Source: Paraburkholderia sp. BL25I1N1 (GTDB taxonomy: Bacteria; Pseudomonadota; Gammaproteobacteria; Burkholderiales; Burkholderiaceae). Taken from it: a stretch of DNA of 64,000 nucleotides. Under the pieces are notes generated by a model. That model worked only from the letters and a program-made list of their open reading frames with translations. It did not search any database and was not told the origin of the DNA. The stretch is from assembly GCF_003002025.1 (NCBI RefSeq), contig NZ_PVZB01000001.1, positions 124,001-188,000 of the forward strand. The letters run 5' to 3'. Shown here one piece after another: positions 52,602 through 61,563 of this stretch. The position numbers and the translations under genes were made by a program. Each line of letters opens with the position of its first letter. Positions within the stretch are counted from its first letter, which is position 1.

Positions 52602-53225
52602 ATGTCACATGATGCTTCGACCGACGCGACCATCAGCGCGTCCGCACTGGATCAGAAGAGCGCGTATCTCGCGGCGCTCCTCGAGCGTGTTTCGAGGCAC
52701 GAGGCCGGCGCGTTTGAGGCGCTGTACCGGGCGTCGGCGCCGTCGCTGTTCGGCCTTGCGGTGCGCGTCACCCGCACCAGCGAATCGGCCGAAGAAGTCG
52801 TGCAGGAAGGCTTCGTCAAGATCTGGCGCTTTGCCGGTTCATACGACCCGGGCAAGGCTTCGCCGTCCACGTGGATGTCGACCATCGTGAAGAATCAGGC
52901 GCTCGATTATTTGCGGCGCAATCCGTACTCCGGCGTATATGTTGACGAGCTGGACGAACGCATTGCCGCGAGCGACGCCGACGTGAACGTCTGGCAGGAG
53001 TTCGCGCTGGATGCCGAGCGTCTGTCCTCCTATCTCGGCCGGTTGGCGCCGGTTCAGCGTCAGGCGATCGCGCTCGCCTATTTCCGGGGTCAGTCGCAAT
53101 CGGAGATCGCGCATACGCTCGATGCCCCGGTCGGCACGGTGAAAAGCTGGATCAAACGCGGACTGGAGTCGCTGCGTGCCATGGCCGATGCGCGACCTGC
53201 GCCGCATCACGGCGGCCTATATTGA
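52602..53225 (+). CDS. ECF sigma-70 factor
   Basis: A 207-residue ECF sigma. Region 2 is LYRASAPSLFGLAVRVTRTS ... EEVVQEGFVKIWRFAGSYDP, region 4 is LAPVQRQAIALAYFRGQSQS ... DAPVGTVKSWIKRGLESLR. GGAGG precedes the ATG. It is coupled to the LitR-like regulator, as in LitR-LitS pairs. No anti-sigma gene follows; instead the stop is directly followed by a heptamer repeat. Confidence 0.88.
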   Translation: MSHDASTDATISASALDQKSAYLAALLERVSRHEAGAFEALYRASAPSLFGLAVRVTRTSESAEEVVQEGFVKIWRFAGSYDPGKASPSTWMSTIVKNQALDYLRRNPYSGVYVDELDERIAASDADVNVWQEFALDAERLSSYLGRLAPVQRQAIALAYFRGQSQSEIAHTLDAPVGTVKSWIKRGLESLRAMADARPAPHHGGLY

Positions 53226-53274
53226 GCCGCTTGCCGCTTGCCGCTTGCCGCTTGCCGCTTGCCGCTTGCCGTTA
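53226..53274. repeat. heptamer tandem repeat (GCCGCTT)
   Basis: Six perfect copies of GCCGCTT (53226-53267) and a seventh degenerate one (GCCGTTA) start at the base after the sigma-factor stop. Changes in copy number would not alter any reading frame but could vary the transcript 3' end or the distance to the next gene. Confidence 0.8.
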
Positions 53275-53452
53275 GCCACACGGCGTCACGTCGCGTTGCG
53301 CATTCGCTGCGGCTTGCCTTGCAGGGTCACCGATGGATCGCCCGCTTGCCGCGCGACCGAGGTCACGCACCCTGCCCAAACGGAATCAACGCGGTTGCGG
53401 AACAGCCCTTGCTGCAAGGTTTCTTCATTGACCTGACACGGAGGCTTGACGC

Positions 53453-54130
53453 ATGAACCCTTATATCGTCGCTCACATGATGTCCTCGCTCGACGGCCGC
53501 AGCCTGACGGACGGCTGGCATCTCGACTACGCCTCGGACCTGTACGAAAGCACGGCAGCCACTTTTGAAGCCGACGGCTGGATCTGCGGACGCGTCACCA
53601 TGCAGGAAATTGCGCACGGCACGGATTATCCGAAAGGGCTCGCCAAGGGCGCCGTGCCGCGCACCGATCACTTCGTCGAACGCAAAGCGGATCAGTACGC
53701 GATTTCAATCGATCCGCAGGGCCGCGTGGCGTGGAAGAGCAACACCGCGCTCAAGTCGCACGTGGTCGAAGTGCTGACCGAACAGGTTGCCGACGACTAC
53801 CTCGCTTACCTGCAATCGATCGGCGTGTCGTACATATTCGGCGGCAAGACCGAACTCGATCTCGGCAAGGTCGTGCAAACGCTCGCGCGTGAACTCGGTA
53901 TGAAAAAGCTGATCGTGGAGGGCGGTTCGCATGTGAGCGGCGCGTTCGTGAACGCGGGTCTCGTCGACGAAGTGAGCGTGCTGATTTTGCCGCTAGTGGA
54001 TGGCCGCAGCGAACATCCATCCTCGTTCGAAGTGGCAATGGAGAAGTGGCAAGCGCCCGCGTATCTGAAGCTCACGTCCGTTGAGCAGAAGGAACACGGT
54101 GCGGTATGGCTGCGTTATACGAAGCCCTGA
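53453..54130 (+). CDS. RibD C-terminal/dihydrofolate reductase-like protein
   Basis: A 225-residue NADPH-binding reductase fold: MNPYIVAHMMSSLDGRSLTD at the N-terminus, the nucleotide-site region FGGKTELDLGKVVQTLAREL, and KKLIVEGGSHVSGAFVNAGLVDEVSVLILP, which is the hallmark of RibD_C. GGAGG precedes the ATG. No deaminase domain, so it is not a full RibD; the substrate is not clear. Confidence 0.82.
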   Translation: MNPYIVAHMMSSLDGRSLTDGWHLDYASDLYESTAATFEADGWICGRVTMQEIAHGTDYPKGLAKGAVPRTDHFVERKADQYAISIDPQGRVAWKSNTALKSHVVEVLTEQVADDYLAYLQSIGVSYIFGGKTELDLGKVVQTLARELGMKKLIVEGGSHVSGAFVNAGLVDEVSVLILPLVDGRSEHPSSFEVAMEKWQAPAYLKLTSVEQKEHGAVWLRYTKP

Positions 54131-54137
54131 AAGCAAA

Positions 54138-54169
54138 CGGCAGAGTCGGATCGAATTCCGACTCTGCCG
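54138..54169. terminator. bidirectional terminator
   Basis: CGGCAGAGTCGG (54138-54149) and CCGACTCTGCCG (54158-54169) form a perfect 12-bp stem with an 8-base loop between converging genes; TTTGCTTTC follows on the minus strand. Confidence 0.8.
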
Positions 54170-54224
54170 CGCGTTGTTCAGGCCGTTCACGACCGCTGCG
54201 ATTCAACGAACCGGCGACGGGTTA

Positions 54225-54995
54225 TCAGCCTTTGACGTGCTCCGTCGAGAGCCAGCCACCGCTTACGCCGATCTCGCCAATCTGCTTGGCCACCGCATCG
54301 GCGAGGCGCTTCGCGTCCGCTGACACGCCGGCGCGTTTCTTTTCGGATACGGCATGCAGACCGCCACCGACTGCCGCCGAGGTCGCGATACTGCCGGCCG
54401 CCGCGCCCACGCCCGCAGTCTCGACCATGCCCGGCGCCTTGCCGCTGTCGGCGTTGGCGGTGAAGGTCTGCACCAGACGCGGCGCGCCGCCGGCGGGCTT
54501 ATACAGAATCTGCACCGAACTGCTTACCTGGCTCTTGCCCGCACCGAGACCGATCAACAGGCGGCGACGGCGATTGCCCGAGTCGATCGTATTGAAGCTG
54601 CCTTGCACGAGCAGCACATTCTGGTCGGCGGGCGCGGGGATGTCGGAGCGGATCGCACGCAGACCCATCGACTGCAATTGATGCACGATTTCGTCGGCGA
54701 CCTGCTCGCGGACTTCGGCGGCATCGGCGGCCTGCTTTTGCGCGGCGGACGAACCTTCGAGCTGCGTCTTCAGTTTCTGCATCATGCCGCCGTCCAGTTT
54801 GACCTGGTCCGGATTGGCGTCGAAGGTGTAGACATAGATGTTGTCCGGGCGCACCTGGACCGGCGTGCTCGCCGCGCTTGCATCCTTGATGCTGCCGCCG
54901 GCGCAACCGGTCAGCAGTGCGCTGCAGCAGACCATCGCCACGCAGGCCAGACGGGCGGCATTTTTTCTGAGGAATTTCATTGAAGTAGGCAACAT
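54225..54995 (-). CDS. DUF4410 lipoprotein
   Basis: A ~256-residue envelope lipoprotein: hydrophobic signal with lipobox LTGC, then the DUF4410 body (VRPDNIYVYTFDANPDQVKL, VADEIVHQLQSMGLRAIRS, VLLVQGSFNTIDSGNRRRRL). A Gly/Ala-rich region near the end resembles an inner glycine-zipper. ATG 54995 is chosen for an upstream AGGA; ATG 54980 is possible. Function unknown. Confidence 0.78.
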   Translation of the reverse strand: MLPTSMKFLRKNAARLACVAMVCCSALLTGCAGGSIKDASAASTPVQVRPDNIYVYTFDANPDQVKLDGGMMQKLKTQLEGSSAAQKQAADAAEVREQVADEIVHQLQSMGLRAIRSDIPAPADQNVLLVQGSFNTIDSGNRRRRLLIGLGAGKSQVSSSVQILYKPAGGAPRLVQTFTANADSGKAPGMVETAGVGAAAGSIATSAAVGGGLHAVSEKKRAGVSADAKRLADAVAKQIGEIGVSGGWLSTEHVKG

Positions 54996-55364
54996 TGTTG
55001 ATCCTGTCGTCGGCACGCGGTGCCGGAATGTTCGAACGTTCTCTCGATGATCGGGCAACCGTAGGATCGTTGATCATCGGCGAACGTCTCGCACGTGAAG
55101 CACCCTTGATCTCATGCGTTTTGTTTCTTACGCACCGGCAGCGAAACGAAGTATGGGCGCGTGACTTCGCGAACTCCATTCAACAATTATTTCGTCCTAT
55201 GTCACGGCGCGAAGCGGTGTCGCGTGAGGCTTTCGCGTGTCGTGGAAGTCAGCGAAGTCAGCGGACGTGGCGGGAAAGGGAGGATGTGCGGATGAGGATC
55301 GGCCGCGCCAGCAAGTGGCGTGGGGTCGTCCAACGGCGAGTGTGACGCCGTGCTTATTCGGCCA
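54996..55364. other. 369-bp intergenic region
   Basis: I see no credible gene, repeat or strong hairpin here. It should hold the DUF4410 promoter near 55000-55080. Confidence 0.5.
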
Positions 55365-55448
55365 TCAGCTCAAGGCAAGCTTGATGATGCAACCAAGGAC
55401 AAAAACCAGTAGAACGGCGGCAAGGGCCATGTTCAGCGGGTAGCGCAT
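55365..55448 (-). CDS. 27-residue single-pass membrane peptide
   Basis: A short frame from ATG 55446-55448 (weak GGTGAAGA before it): a basic, aromatic start (MRYPLN), an uninterrupted hydrophobic helix (ALAAVLLVFVLGCIIKLA) and stop. Composition is that of small membrane regulators such as KdpF-like peptides, but no family was recognised. Too short for standard gene finding. Confidence 0.4.
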   Translation of the reverse strand: MRYPLNMALAAVLLVFVLGCIIKLALS

Positions 55449-55750
55449 TCTTCACCAGAGCACGAGTGTTGCGGTGCTCATATCCTAATCACCTGACGGA
55501 CGATGAGAAGTGGTCAGTGAAGCGGCAATGTGGGAAAGCTAACGCAGGATGCTGAATGGTTAGACCAGGTCCAGACGGGAGCGCTTCCAATCGTCGGGCG
55601 GAAAAGCGGCCGCGCCTGACACGCACTGGCTTGCCTGTCGAGCGATCACTCAGCTAGGGAGCGACGCAGCGGCGAAGCGCGCCTTAAACCGATCAAATCG
55701 TTCATGCGCGGCGTCACAGCGAGATTTGCATCACGACGCCGTCGCGCGGA
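55449..55750. other. 302-bp intergenic region
   Basis: Nothing recognisable: no gene, repeat or strong hairpin. It lies between the small membrane peptide and the secreted protein, both on the minus strand. Confidence 0.45.
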
Positions 55751-56200
55751 TTACTGCGCCTGAGCCGGCGGCGGCATCCCGCCTGGCGCGCCGCGCGCAG
55801 CCTTGTTCGCAGCGGCGAGGTCCTCCGACAGACTGGTGCGCAGCGTCGCGATTGCCTGGTCGGGATTCGCGGGCTTCAACTGCTCGCGAGCCAGCGAGTC
55901 GTACACGTAATGACGCAGCATCGGATCTTGCGTTTTGTTCAACACGTCGTGATACACGGCGATGATTTCACCTTCATGTCCGCTCATGGCGTAAAGGCGG
56001 CGCAACTGTTCCAGGTCGTTGATCACGGCGAAGCCGGGGCCCATCGGACCCATCCGGCCAAGCGGCGGCGGCCCGTCGCCGTGCTGCGGCTCGCCGTGCG
56101 ACCGAGCGGCCGCGGGCGGTGGCGCTTCCTGGGCAAACGCCGCCGTCGCGGCCAGAGTCAGAACGGCGCTCAGCGCCGCGCTCAAGATTGATTTTTTCAT
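55751..56200 (-). CDS. secreted protein of unknown function
   Basis: A 149-residue exported protein: signal peptide to AAFAQ, then a Pro/His/Gly-rich linker (residues ~25-55, HGEPQHGDGPPPLGR with several Met), then helices (VINDLEQLRRLYAMSGHEGE, ATLRTSLSEDLAAANKAARG). GGGAGCGAG precedes the ATG. The Met/His-rich linker might bind metal. No family recognised. Confidence 0.72.
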   Translation of the reverse strand: MKKSILSAALSAVLTLAATAAFAQEAPPPAAARSHGEPQHGDGPPPLGRMGPMGPGFAVINDLEQLRRLYAMSGHEGEIIAVYHDVLNKTQDPMLRHYVYDSLAREQLKPANPDQAIATLRTSLSEDLAAANKAARGAPGGMPPPAQAQ

Positions 56201-56551
56201 GAACTCGCTCCCATCGAGACAAGGCCGGCGCTACAGTGCGCCGGCACATGAGCAACGATAATCGACATGCCAATTCGTAGGGTTACTGAAGCCGCCGTGT
56301 AACTTACCGCGCCTTCCATGTTGCGCGGACGGTGGCCGGCCATGTCTGTCGACGGCGCCGCGTGAGCCAGGGTGTGCCCGCTGGCGCATTGTTTCCGGAT
56401 GGCGCATGATTGGACGATGTGCCGTCCGACCCCAGAACCCGCCCGGTCCGACGGACGCACGGCACACGCCACGCCGCCAGTGCATGCGTCACGCAGACAT
56501 AACGCGGCGATGCACCGCCGGCGAGTATTCAACCGTTAAGGAGGATTTCGC
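56201..56551. other. 351-bp intergenic region, divergent promoters
   Basis: It separates the secreted-protein gene from the phasin gene and must hold both promoters. No operator or hairpin stands out. Confidence 0.45.
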
Positions 56552-56977
56552 ATGGACCGACCTGACGCCGCCAATCCGTTTGGCGATTTCACCAAAATGC
56601 TGGAGCAGTTCAAGCTCCCCGGCTTTGACGTACCCGCCATCATGGAAGCGCGACGCAAGGACGTGGAAGCACTGGTTCAGGCGAATCAGACTGCTTTCCA
56701 GGGGATGCAGTCGCTTGCGCAGAAACAGGCCGACATGTTGCGCTCGACCTTGGGCGAATTGCAGTCGCTGACGGGGCAGTTGTCAGCCGGCGGCGCCGCG
56801 CCTTCGGGCAAAGCTGCCGAGTTGATCCAGCAAAGTCTGCACAAGTCGCTTGCCGATATGCAGCAACTGGCGCAAGCCGCGTATCAGACGCAAGCCGAGT
56901 CGTACGCGGTGATCGCAAAACGCGTAGAAGAAAACGTGCAGGAGCTTAAATCGCTTTTGCAGCAGCAGAAAAAGTAA
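56552..56977 (+). CDS. phasin-family protein
   Basis: A 141-residue all-helical protein: NPFGDFTKMLEQFKLPGFDV, ARRKDVEALVQANQTAFQGM and long amphipathic helices ending ELKSLLQQQKK. This is the phasin pattern: proteins that coat polyhydroxyalkanoate granules. AAGGAGG precedes the ATG by eight bases. A terminator follows, so it is a single-gene unit. Confidence 0.82.
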   Translation: MDRPDAANPFGDFTKMLEQFKLPGFDVPAIMEARRKDVEALVQANQTAFQGMQSLAQKQADMLRSTLGELQSLTGQLSAGGAAPSGKAAELIQQSLHKSLADMQQLAQAAYQTQAESYAVIAKRVEENVQELKSLLQQQKK

Positions 56978-57023
56978 CGAACGTTGATGCGTTGAACGCT
57001 GACGCGTCACGTTCGAATCACCG

Positions 57024-57063
57024 ATGCCGCAGATGACCTTCGAGTTATCCGCGGCATTTTTTT
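57024..57063 (+). terminator. rho-independent terminator of the phasin gene
   Basis: ATGCCGC-A-GAT and ATC-C-GCGGCAT pair around a 12-base loop, with one mismatch, followed by seven T. It lies 47 bp after the stop. Confidence 0.85.
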
Positions 57064-57549
57064 GTTCTGGAAATCACGGCCGACGCATCGGTTATCTGGT
57101 CATACAAAAACCCTTTTAAGGCCTTGTATTGTCGGACAAAAAGCGGCATTTTGTTCGATCTTTTCAGTGTTCGCTTACATTCGCCGCACAACGCTGCGCG
57201 CATCAATTTTTTTTCTGCGTCGACCTTCGGCCGCGCGTTTCATTGTTCGCTTTAAACGAGCCGCGACGCAAACATGCGCGCTCAAGCGCCGCCCCTTCGT
57301 GATCTGGTCCCGAAATATCAAACCGGCATAAACGACGCCGCGCGGAGCAAAGGTTTAAATCTCTGCGCAAACGATTGGCGCGCGTTGCCGCCACGCCTAA
57401 AGTTTCGCGCCGTCACTCCGTAGACGCATTCACGCAGCCCAGCCAGTGTGAATGCAGCACGGCACCACCGGCCAAGCGTGCGCCCCTAGTTTTCCGTTCG
57501 TGATCGGCTCGATGCCAGGTCACGAGCGTTTCACCTCGAAGGAACTCAC
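57064..57549. other. AT-richer intergenic region
   Basis: About 490 bp with low GC at 57064-57250 compared with the surroundings. No gene or hairpin stands out; it should carry the DUF2844 promoter. Confidence 0.45.
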
Positions 57550-58008
57550 TTGAAACCGATGCTCTATTCCCGCATTGCTCGCGCAATGCTCGGGGCAGGC
57601 TGTGTGCTGTCGTTTGGCGCGCATGCGACGCTGGGCCAGAACGTCAGCACCGTCGACGGCGATCAATCCCATTTGCACGCGGTGGCCCGCACGGCCACTA
57701 CGCAAAGCGCGTACTCGGTACACCTGATGACGCTGCCGTCCGGCACGCTGGTGCGCGAGTACGTCGCGCGCAACGGCGTCGTGTTCGGCGTCGCGTGGGA
57801 AGGGCCGACGCTGCCGGATCTGAAATCCATGCTCGGGACTTTCTTCGACGCGTACGTCGTCGCCGCCACGACGCGCCACGGTACGCCGCTCGCGGTTTCC
57901 AGCAGCGACCTGGTCGTGTACTCCGGTGGGCATCTGCGCGCGTTCTCCGGCCATGCGTACCTGCCGCAAGCGGTGCCGGCGGGCGTCGATGTCGGCGTCA
58001 TTCAATAA
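57550..58008 (+). CDS. DUF2844 exported protein
   Basis: A 152-residue exported protein: signal peptide MLYSRIARAMLGAGCVLSFG ... HA, then TLGQNVSTVDGDQSHLHAV, the mid-region YSVHLMTLPSGTLVREYVAR and GVVFGVAWEGPTLPDLKSML. The TTG at 57550 follows GAAGGA; ATG 57559 is an alternative. DUF2844 is typically followed by DUF3443, as here. Function unknown. Confidence 0.8.
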   Translation: MKPMLYSRIARAMLGAGCVLSFGAHATLGQNVSTVDGDQSHLHAVARTATTQSAYSVHLMTLPSGTLVREYVARNGVVFGVAWEGPTLPDLKSMLGTFFDAYVVAATTRHGTPLAVSSSDLVVYSGGHLRAFSGHAYLPQAVPAGVDVGVIQ

Positions 58009-58019
58009 CGGAGCGGACC

Positions 58020-59297
58020 ATGCGCCTTACGTCTTCGTTCAAAACTTTGCTGTGCGCGGAATTGCTCGCGTTGCTCGTGAGTGCTTGCGGCGGCGGGGGC
58101 GGTGGCTCCAGCGGCTCAGGCAGCGCGGCCGGCACTAACGGCTCGACCAGCACCTCGTCCGGTCCGTCAGTGGCCAACACCTCGCCGCTGTCGCAAACGC
58201 TGGCTGCAAACGCGGTGCGCGTGACGGTCGATTCCGGCGTGAGCGATGTGCCGAACATGCCGTTCGTGAGCCTCACCATCTGCGCGCCGGGCACGACGCA
58301 ATGTCAAACCATCGATCACGTGCTGGTCGATACCGGGTCGTGGGGCGTGCGCCTGTTCGCGTCCCAGTTGCCTGCTTCGATGAGGCTGCCGCAACAGCAA
58401 GACGCGTCGGGCCATCTGGTCGCCGAATGCATGCAGTTTTTCGACGGCTACACGTGGGGCCCGGTCAAACTCGCCGACTTGCAGATCGCCGGCGAAAAAG
58501 CCGCGTCGCTGCCGATCCAGGTGATCGACCCGAACTACGCAACACTGCCCGCCGCTTGCGCGAACTTCGGCGCGGCGCGCAACACGCCGGCCGCGTTGCA
58601 GGCCAACGGCATTCTCGGCATTGGCGTGTTCAAGAACGATTGCGGCGCGAACTGCGTCCAGCAGGCGCTGGCCGGCACGTACTACGGCTGCAACGGCGCG
58701 ACATGCACGTCGATTCCGCTCGCTGAAGCGTTGCAAGTGGCCAATCCGGTTCCGTACTTCGCCACCGACAACAACGGATCGCTGCTGAGCCTGCCGGCGG
58801 TATCGGGCGGCGCGCAGTCGGTCAGCGGGCAACTGATATTCGGTATCGGCACGCAGACCAACAATACGCTGGGCGGCGCGCAGGTAATCGGCGTGAGTCC
58901 GTCGAATGGTACCTTCACGACCGTGCAGAACGGCGTCGCGTATTCGCGCAGTATTCTGGACAGTGGCTCGACCGGCCTGTTCTTTCAGACCAGTGCGTTG
59001 CCGGTCTGCGCGAGCCCGAACGATTCGTACTACTGCCCGGTGTCGACCGAGCAATTGAGCGCGATGATCCAGGGCGTGAACGGCACCACGAGCGCGGTGA
59101 CTTTCAGCGTCGGCAATGCCACCACGATCGCTCAGACGTATAGCGGCGATTCGGCGCTGCCGCTTCTGGCGGGACCGGCGTTCGTCACGTCTTCGATCTT
59201 CGACTGGGGCTTGCCGTTCTTTTACGGCCGCAATGTGTACGCCGCCATCGAGCAGCAGCCGACTCCCGGCGGCATGGGCCCTTACGTCGCGTATTGA
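58020..59297 (+). CDS. DUF3443 lipoprotein with pepsin-like motifs
   Basis: A 425-residue lipoprotein: lipobox LVSAC near residue 23, a Gly/Ser linker, then two aspartic-protease-type motifs: Asp104 in VLVDTGSWGVRLF and Asp314 in SILDSGSTGLFF, 210 residues apart, as in bilobal pepsins. Several Cys (ACANF, DCGANC, GCNGATC) may form disulfides. It starts 11 bp after DUF2844. DUF3443 is a family of unknown function; aspartyl-peptidase activity is inferred from the motifs only. Confidence 0.8.
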   Translation: MRLTSSFKTLLCAELLALLVSACGGGGGGSSGSGSAAGTNGSTSTSSGPSVANTSPLSQTLAANAVRVTVDSGVSDVPNMPFVSLTICAPGTTQCQTIDHVLVDTGSWGVRLFASQLPASMRLPQQQDASGHLVAECMQFFDGYTWGPVKLADLQIAGEKAASLPIQVIDPNYATLPAACANFGAARNTPAALQANGILGIGVFKNDCGANCVQQALAGTYYGCNGATCTSIPLAEALQVANPVPYFATDNNGSLLSLPAVSGGAQSVSGQLIFGIGTQTNNTLGGAQVIGVSPSNGTFTTVQNGVAYSRSILDSGSTGLFFQTSALPVCASPNDSYYCPVSTEQLSAMIQGVNGTTSAVTFSVGNATTIAQTYSGDSALPLLAGPAFVTSSIFDWGLPFFYGRNVYAAIEQQPTPGGMGPYVAY

Positions 59298-59324
59298 CCA
59301 AGGCGACAGACGACGGATGTGAAA

Positions 59325-59359
59325 ACGGGCCGCGACGGAGATATTCCGTCGCGGCCCGT
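59325..59359. terminator. bidirectional terminator
   Basis: ACGGGCCGCGACGG (59325-59338) and CCGTCGCGGCCCGT (59346-59359) form a perfect 14-bp stem with a 7-base loop between converging genes; TTTT follows on the minus strand. Confidence 0.85.
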
Positions 59360-59381
59360 GCGTTTGACGCAGTCGAATGAC

Positions 59382-61223
59382 TTACCGTTTGCCGAGACCG
59401 TTCAGCAACTTCAACACGCCTTCACCGAACGCCTCGGGACGTCCCTCGAAGATCCGCTCGACCGCTTTTCCGTCGATCAGGCGCCGGCGCAGCGCTTCGC
59501 GCTCATCGTGCTGTTCGGCGAGCCGGGCGGCGGCGCGCACGTATTCGTCGGTCGAGTGAGTCGTGAGCCACGACGGCAGACCAGCGCGCTCGAAGAGGCC
59601 GCTGTCGATATGCTCGAACACTTCACGCCCGCACAGGTTGACGCCGGGCAGGCCCATCGTGAACGAATCGACGATGCCGTTGGTATTGCCGAACGGGAAC
59701 GGGCTCACGAACATGTCCATCGTGTTGAGGATCTTCAGATATTCGGGGTAACTGAGCGAGCCGTAGACATCCACGCTCGATTCCGGCAGCGTCGCGTAGA
59801 TCGATTTTCTGACGTACGCGAGATCGATGCTTTCGCTCCAGCATGTCATGAAATGGAATTTGACCGGCACGCGCGCGGTGTGAACGATCGCCTTGCATGT
59901 TTCGAGAAACTGCGGATTGATTTTCATCGCGCTGGCCGTCACGCCGATGTTGACCACTTCGCCGCGCTCCGGCACGGATGGCACGACGTTGGTGAGCAGT
60001 TTCGACGGCACGTACGGTTGGCCATCTTTCGGCAAACGCAGCATTTTTTCGCTGAAGCAGGCCGGGTCGCCGACGAAATCGTCCTCGACGCTCACGTAGT
60101 CCATATGCGCCGCGTGCATCGTCGCGGGATGACCGAGCCCCGCGATCTGCAGCGGCGCGACGCGCAGGTTCGACAGAAAGATCGTGTGCGAGAACATGCC
60201 GACGCTCGGCATATAGAGCACGTCCGGCTTCTCGCGCGCGGCGAATTCCTGGATCTGACGGATGCAGTCGCCGATATATTCCGGATGCTCGAATTCGACG
60301 AAGCGGTCGAAAATCGCGCGTCCCGCTTCGTCCACGTGCTGCGCCTCGCCGAACGCGACGACTTCGAAATGCTGGCGCGCGGCGAGCATGGTGCGCGAAT
60401 GGGTTCGATAGATCGAGTGACCGCCCGAGAACCATTCGAGCACGACAAGCATCACCGGCTTGCGTCCTTTGAGTCTGGTGCGGGAGACGCTGGCCTCGTG
60501 GCCGAGCAGGCCGAGCGTGTCCAGCTTCTTGCGCACCAGCATGTTGATGCTGCGCTTGATCTCATGCCGCTCAGGCGAGGTCGAATAACTGCAGTGCATG
60601 TAGGCGCCGCAGACGGCGCCGGTCGGCAAGTCGTCGAGGTCGTCGATCGTGTCGAGCGCGCCGGGCAACCATTTGAGCAGACGTTCGCGCTTTTCGTGCG
60701 CGGCGGGGGAGATGTGCACCGCCCCGGCGACCATCGAAACGCCAAGGCTTGTCGCGAGCACGGGGTCGCGCTGGTGGAGGTCGGCAAAATCGATATCGTA
60801 TTGCGAGCCCGACGTGTAGAGGACGAGTTGCTTGCGGGTCAATGTGGCGCGCGCTTCATCGTCGTTCTGGACGGTTTCGAGGAGCTTGCGCACGATGTGA
60901 TCCGTCGATCCATACGATGACACGGCGAAGATCATGTTGATCCACGGCCGGCCCCAGAACATGACGTTTATCTTCTCCGCCTCGAGCGGATACTCGGGGG
61001 CGGAAAACAGCGTTGTGAAACCGTCGGCGATCCGCTGCAAGGTATCCAGCGATTTTTCGTCATCAGGTGAGTTCGGCGCGGTGCGGGCGAAGGGTTCGGC
61101 GCCGAGTCGGCCGCGCTTGCCGGACAGCGTCTTGAGTAGCGTGCAGAATTCCTCGTGCGCGGCGTCGTAGTCACGGGACTGGATCTGGGATTCGAAACGT
61201 TCGAGGGAAAATTCGGTGCTCAT
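59382..61223 (-). CDS. HMW1C-type cytoplasmic N-glycosyltransferase (GT41)
   Basis: A 613-residue protein of HMW1C length. Residues ~1-190 form the helical N-terminal domain, then a GT-B fold with the family stretches VVLEWFSGGHSIYRTHSRTM, GLGHPATMHAAHMDYVSVED and SPFPFGNTNGIVDSFTMGL. HMW1C enzymes transfer glucose from UDP-glucose to Asn in NX(S/T) of adhesins in the cytoplasm. No adhesin or autotransporter is adjacent. ATG 61223 gives the usual start. Confidence 0.8.
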   Translation of the reverse strand: MSTEFSLERFESQIQSRDYDAAHEEFCTLLKTLSGKRGRLGAEPFARTAPNSPDDEKSLDTLQRIADGFTTLFSAPEYPLEAEKINVMFWGRPWINMIFAVSSYGSTDHIVRKLLETVQNDDEARATLTRKQLVLYTSGSQYDIDFADLHQRDPVLATSLGVSMVAGAVHISPAAHEKRERLLKWLPGALDTIDDLDDLPTGAVCGAYMHCSYSTSPERHEIKRSINMLVRKKLDTLGLLGHEASVSRTRLKGRKPVMLVVLEWFSGGHSIYRTHSRTMLAARQHFEVVAFGEAQHVDEAGRAIFDRFVEFEHPEYIGDCIRQIQEFAAREKPDVLYMPSVGMFSHTIFLSNLRVAPLQIAGLGHPATMHAAHMDYVSVEDDFVGDPACFSEKMLRLPKDGQPYVPSKLLTNVVPSVPERGEVVNIGVTASAMKINPQFLETCKAIVHTARVPVKFHFMTCWSESIDLAYVRKSIYATLPESSVDVYGSLSYPEYLKILNTMDMFVSPFPFGNTNGIVDSFTMGLPGVNLCGREVFEHIDSGLFERAGLPSWLTTHSTDEYVRAAARLAEQHDEREALRRRLIDGKAVERIFEGRPEAFGEGVLKLLNGLGKR

Positions 61224-61563
61224 GGCTTGGGTCGATGGTGAACGGCTTGCGGCGTTCCGCATGCGCGTTATGTTCAATGACAGGGAGGCGGGCGGCAGAG
61301 CGTTTGCAACCGAAGGCGGGTTGCGACGCGTGATTCGAAGCACGGCGCGCCGACTGAGGCGATCTGCGTTTATTGCGTGTGTCGCCAACTGAACCTGATT
61401 GTCAAAGAATTCGACCGGGCTGCATGTAGGAAGAGTCTTATTTTGAGAGAGGGGTTTTTGAGGGGGATCGTGCCAAGACCGGTACTTGCGCGCGCTGAAC
61501 GTGTCAGGGATGCGGCTTTAAGAGCCGATCCCCAACCAGGGCGGTTTGCTTCCGAAATACGGG
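61224..61563. other. 340-bp intergenic region
   Basis: Nothing recognisable except an AT-rich segment (61430-61480) that may hold the glycosyltransferase promoter. Confidence 0.45.

Noticed and set aside
53176..53436. Frame encoding a Leu/Ala/Cys/Arg repeat protein
   Set aside because: It is only a translation of the GCCGCTT heptamer array.
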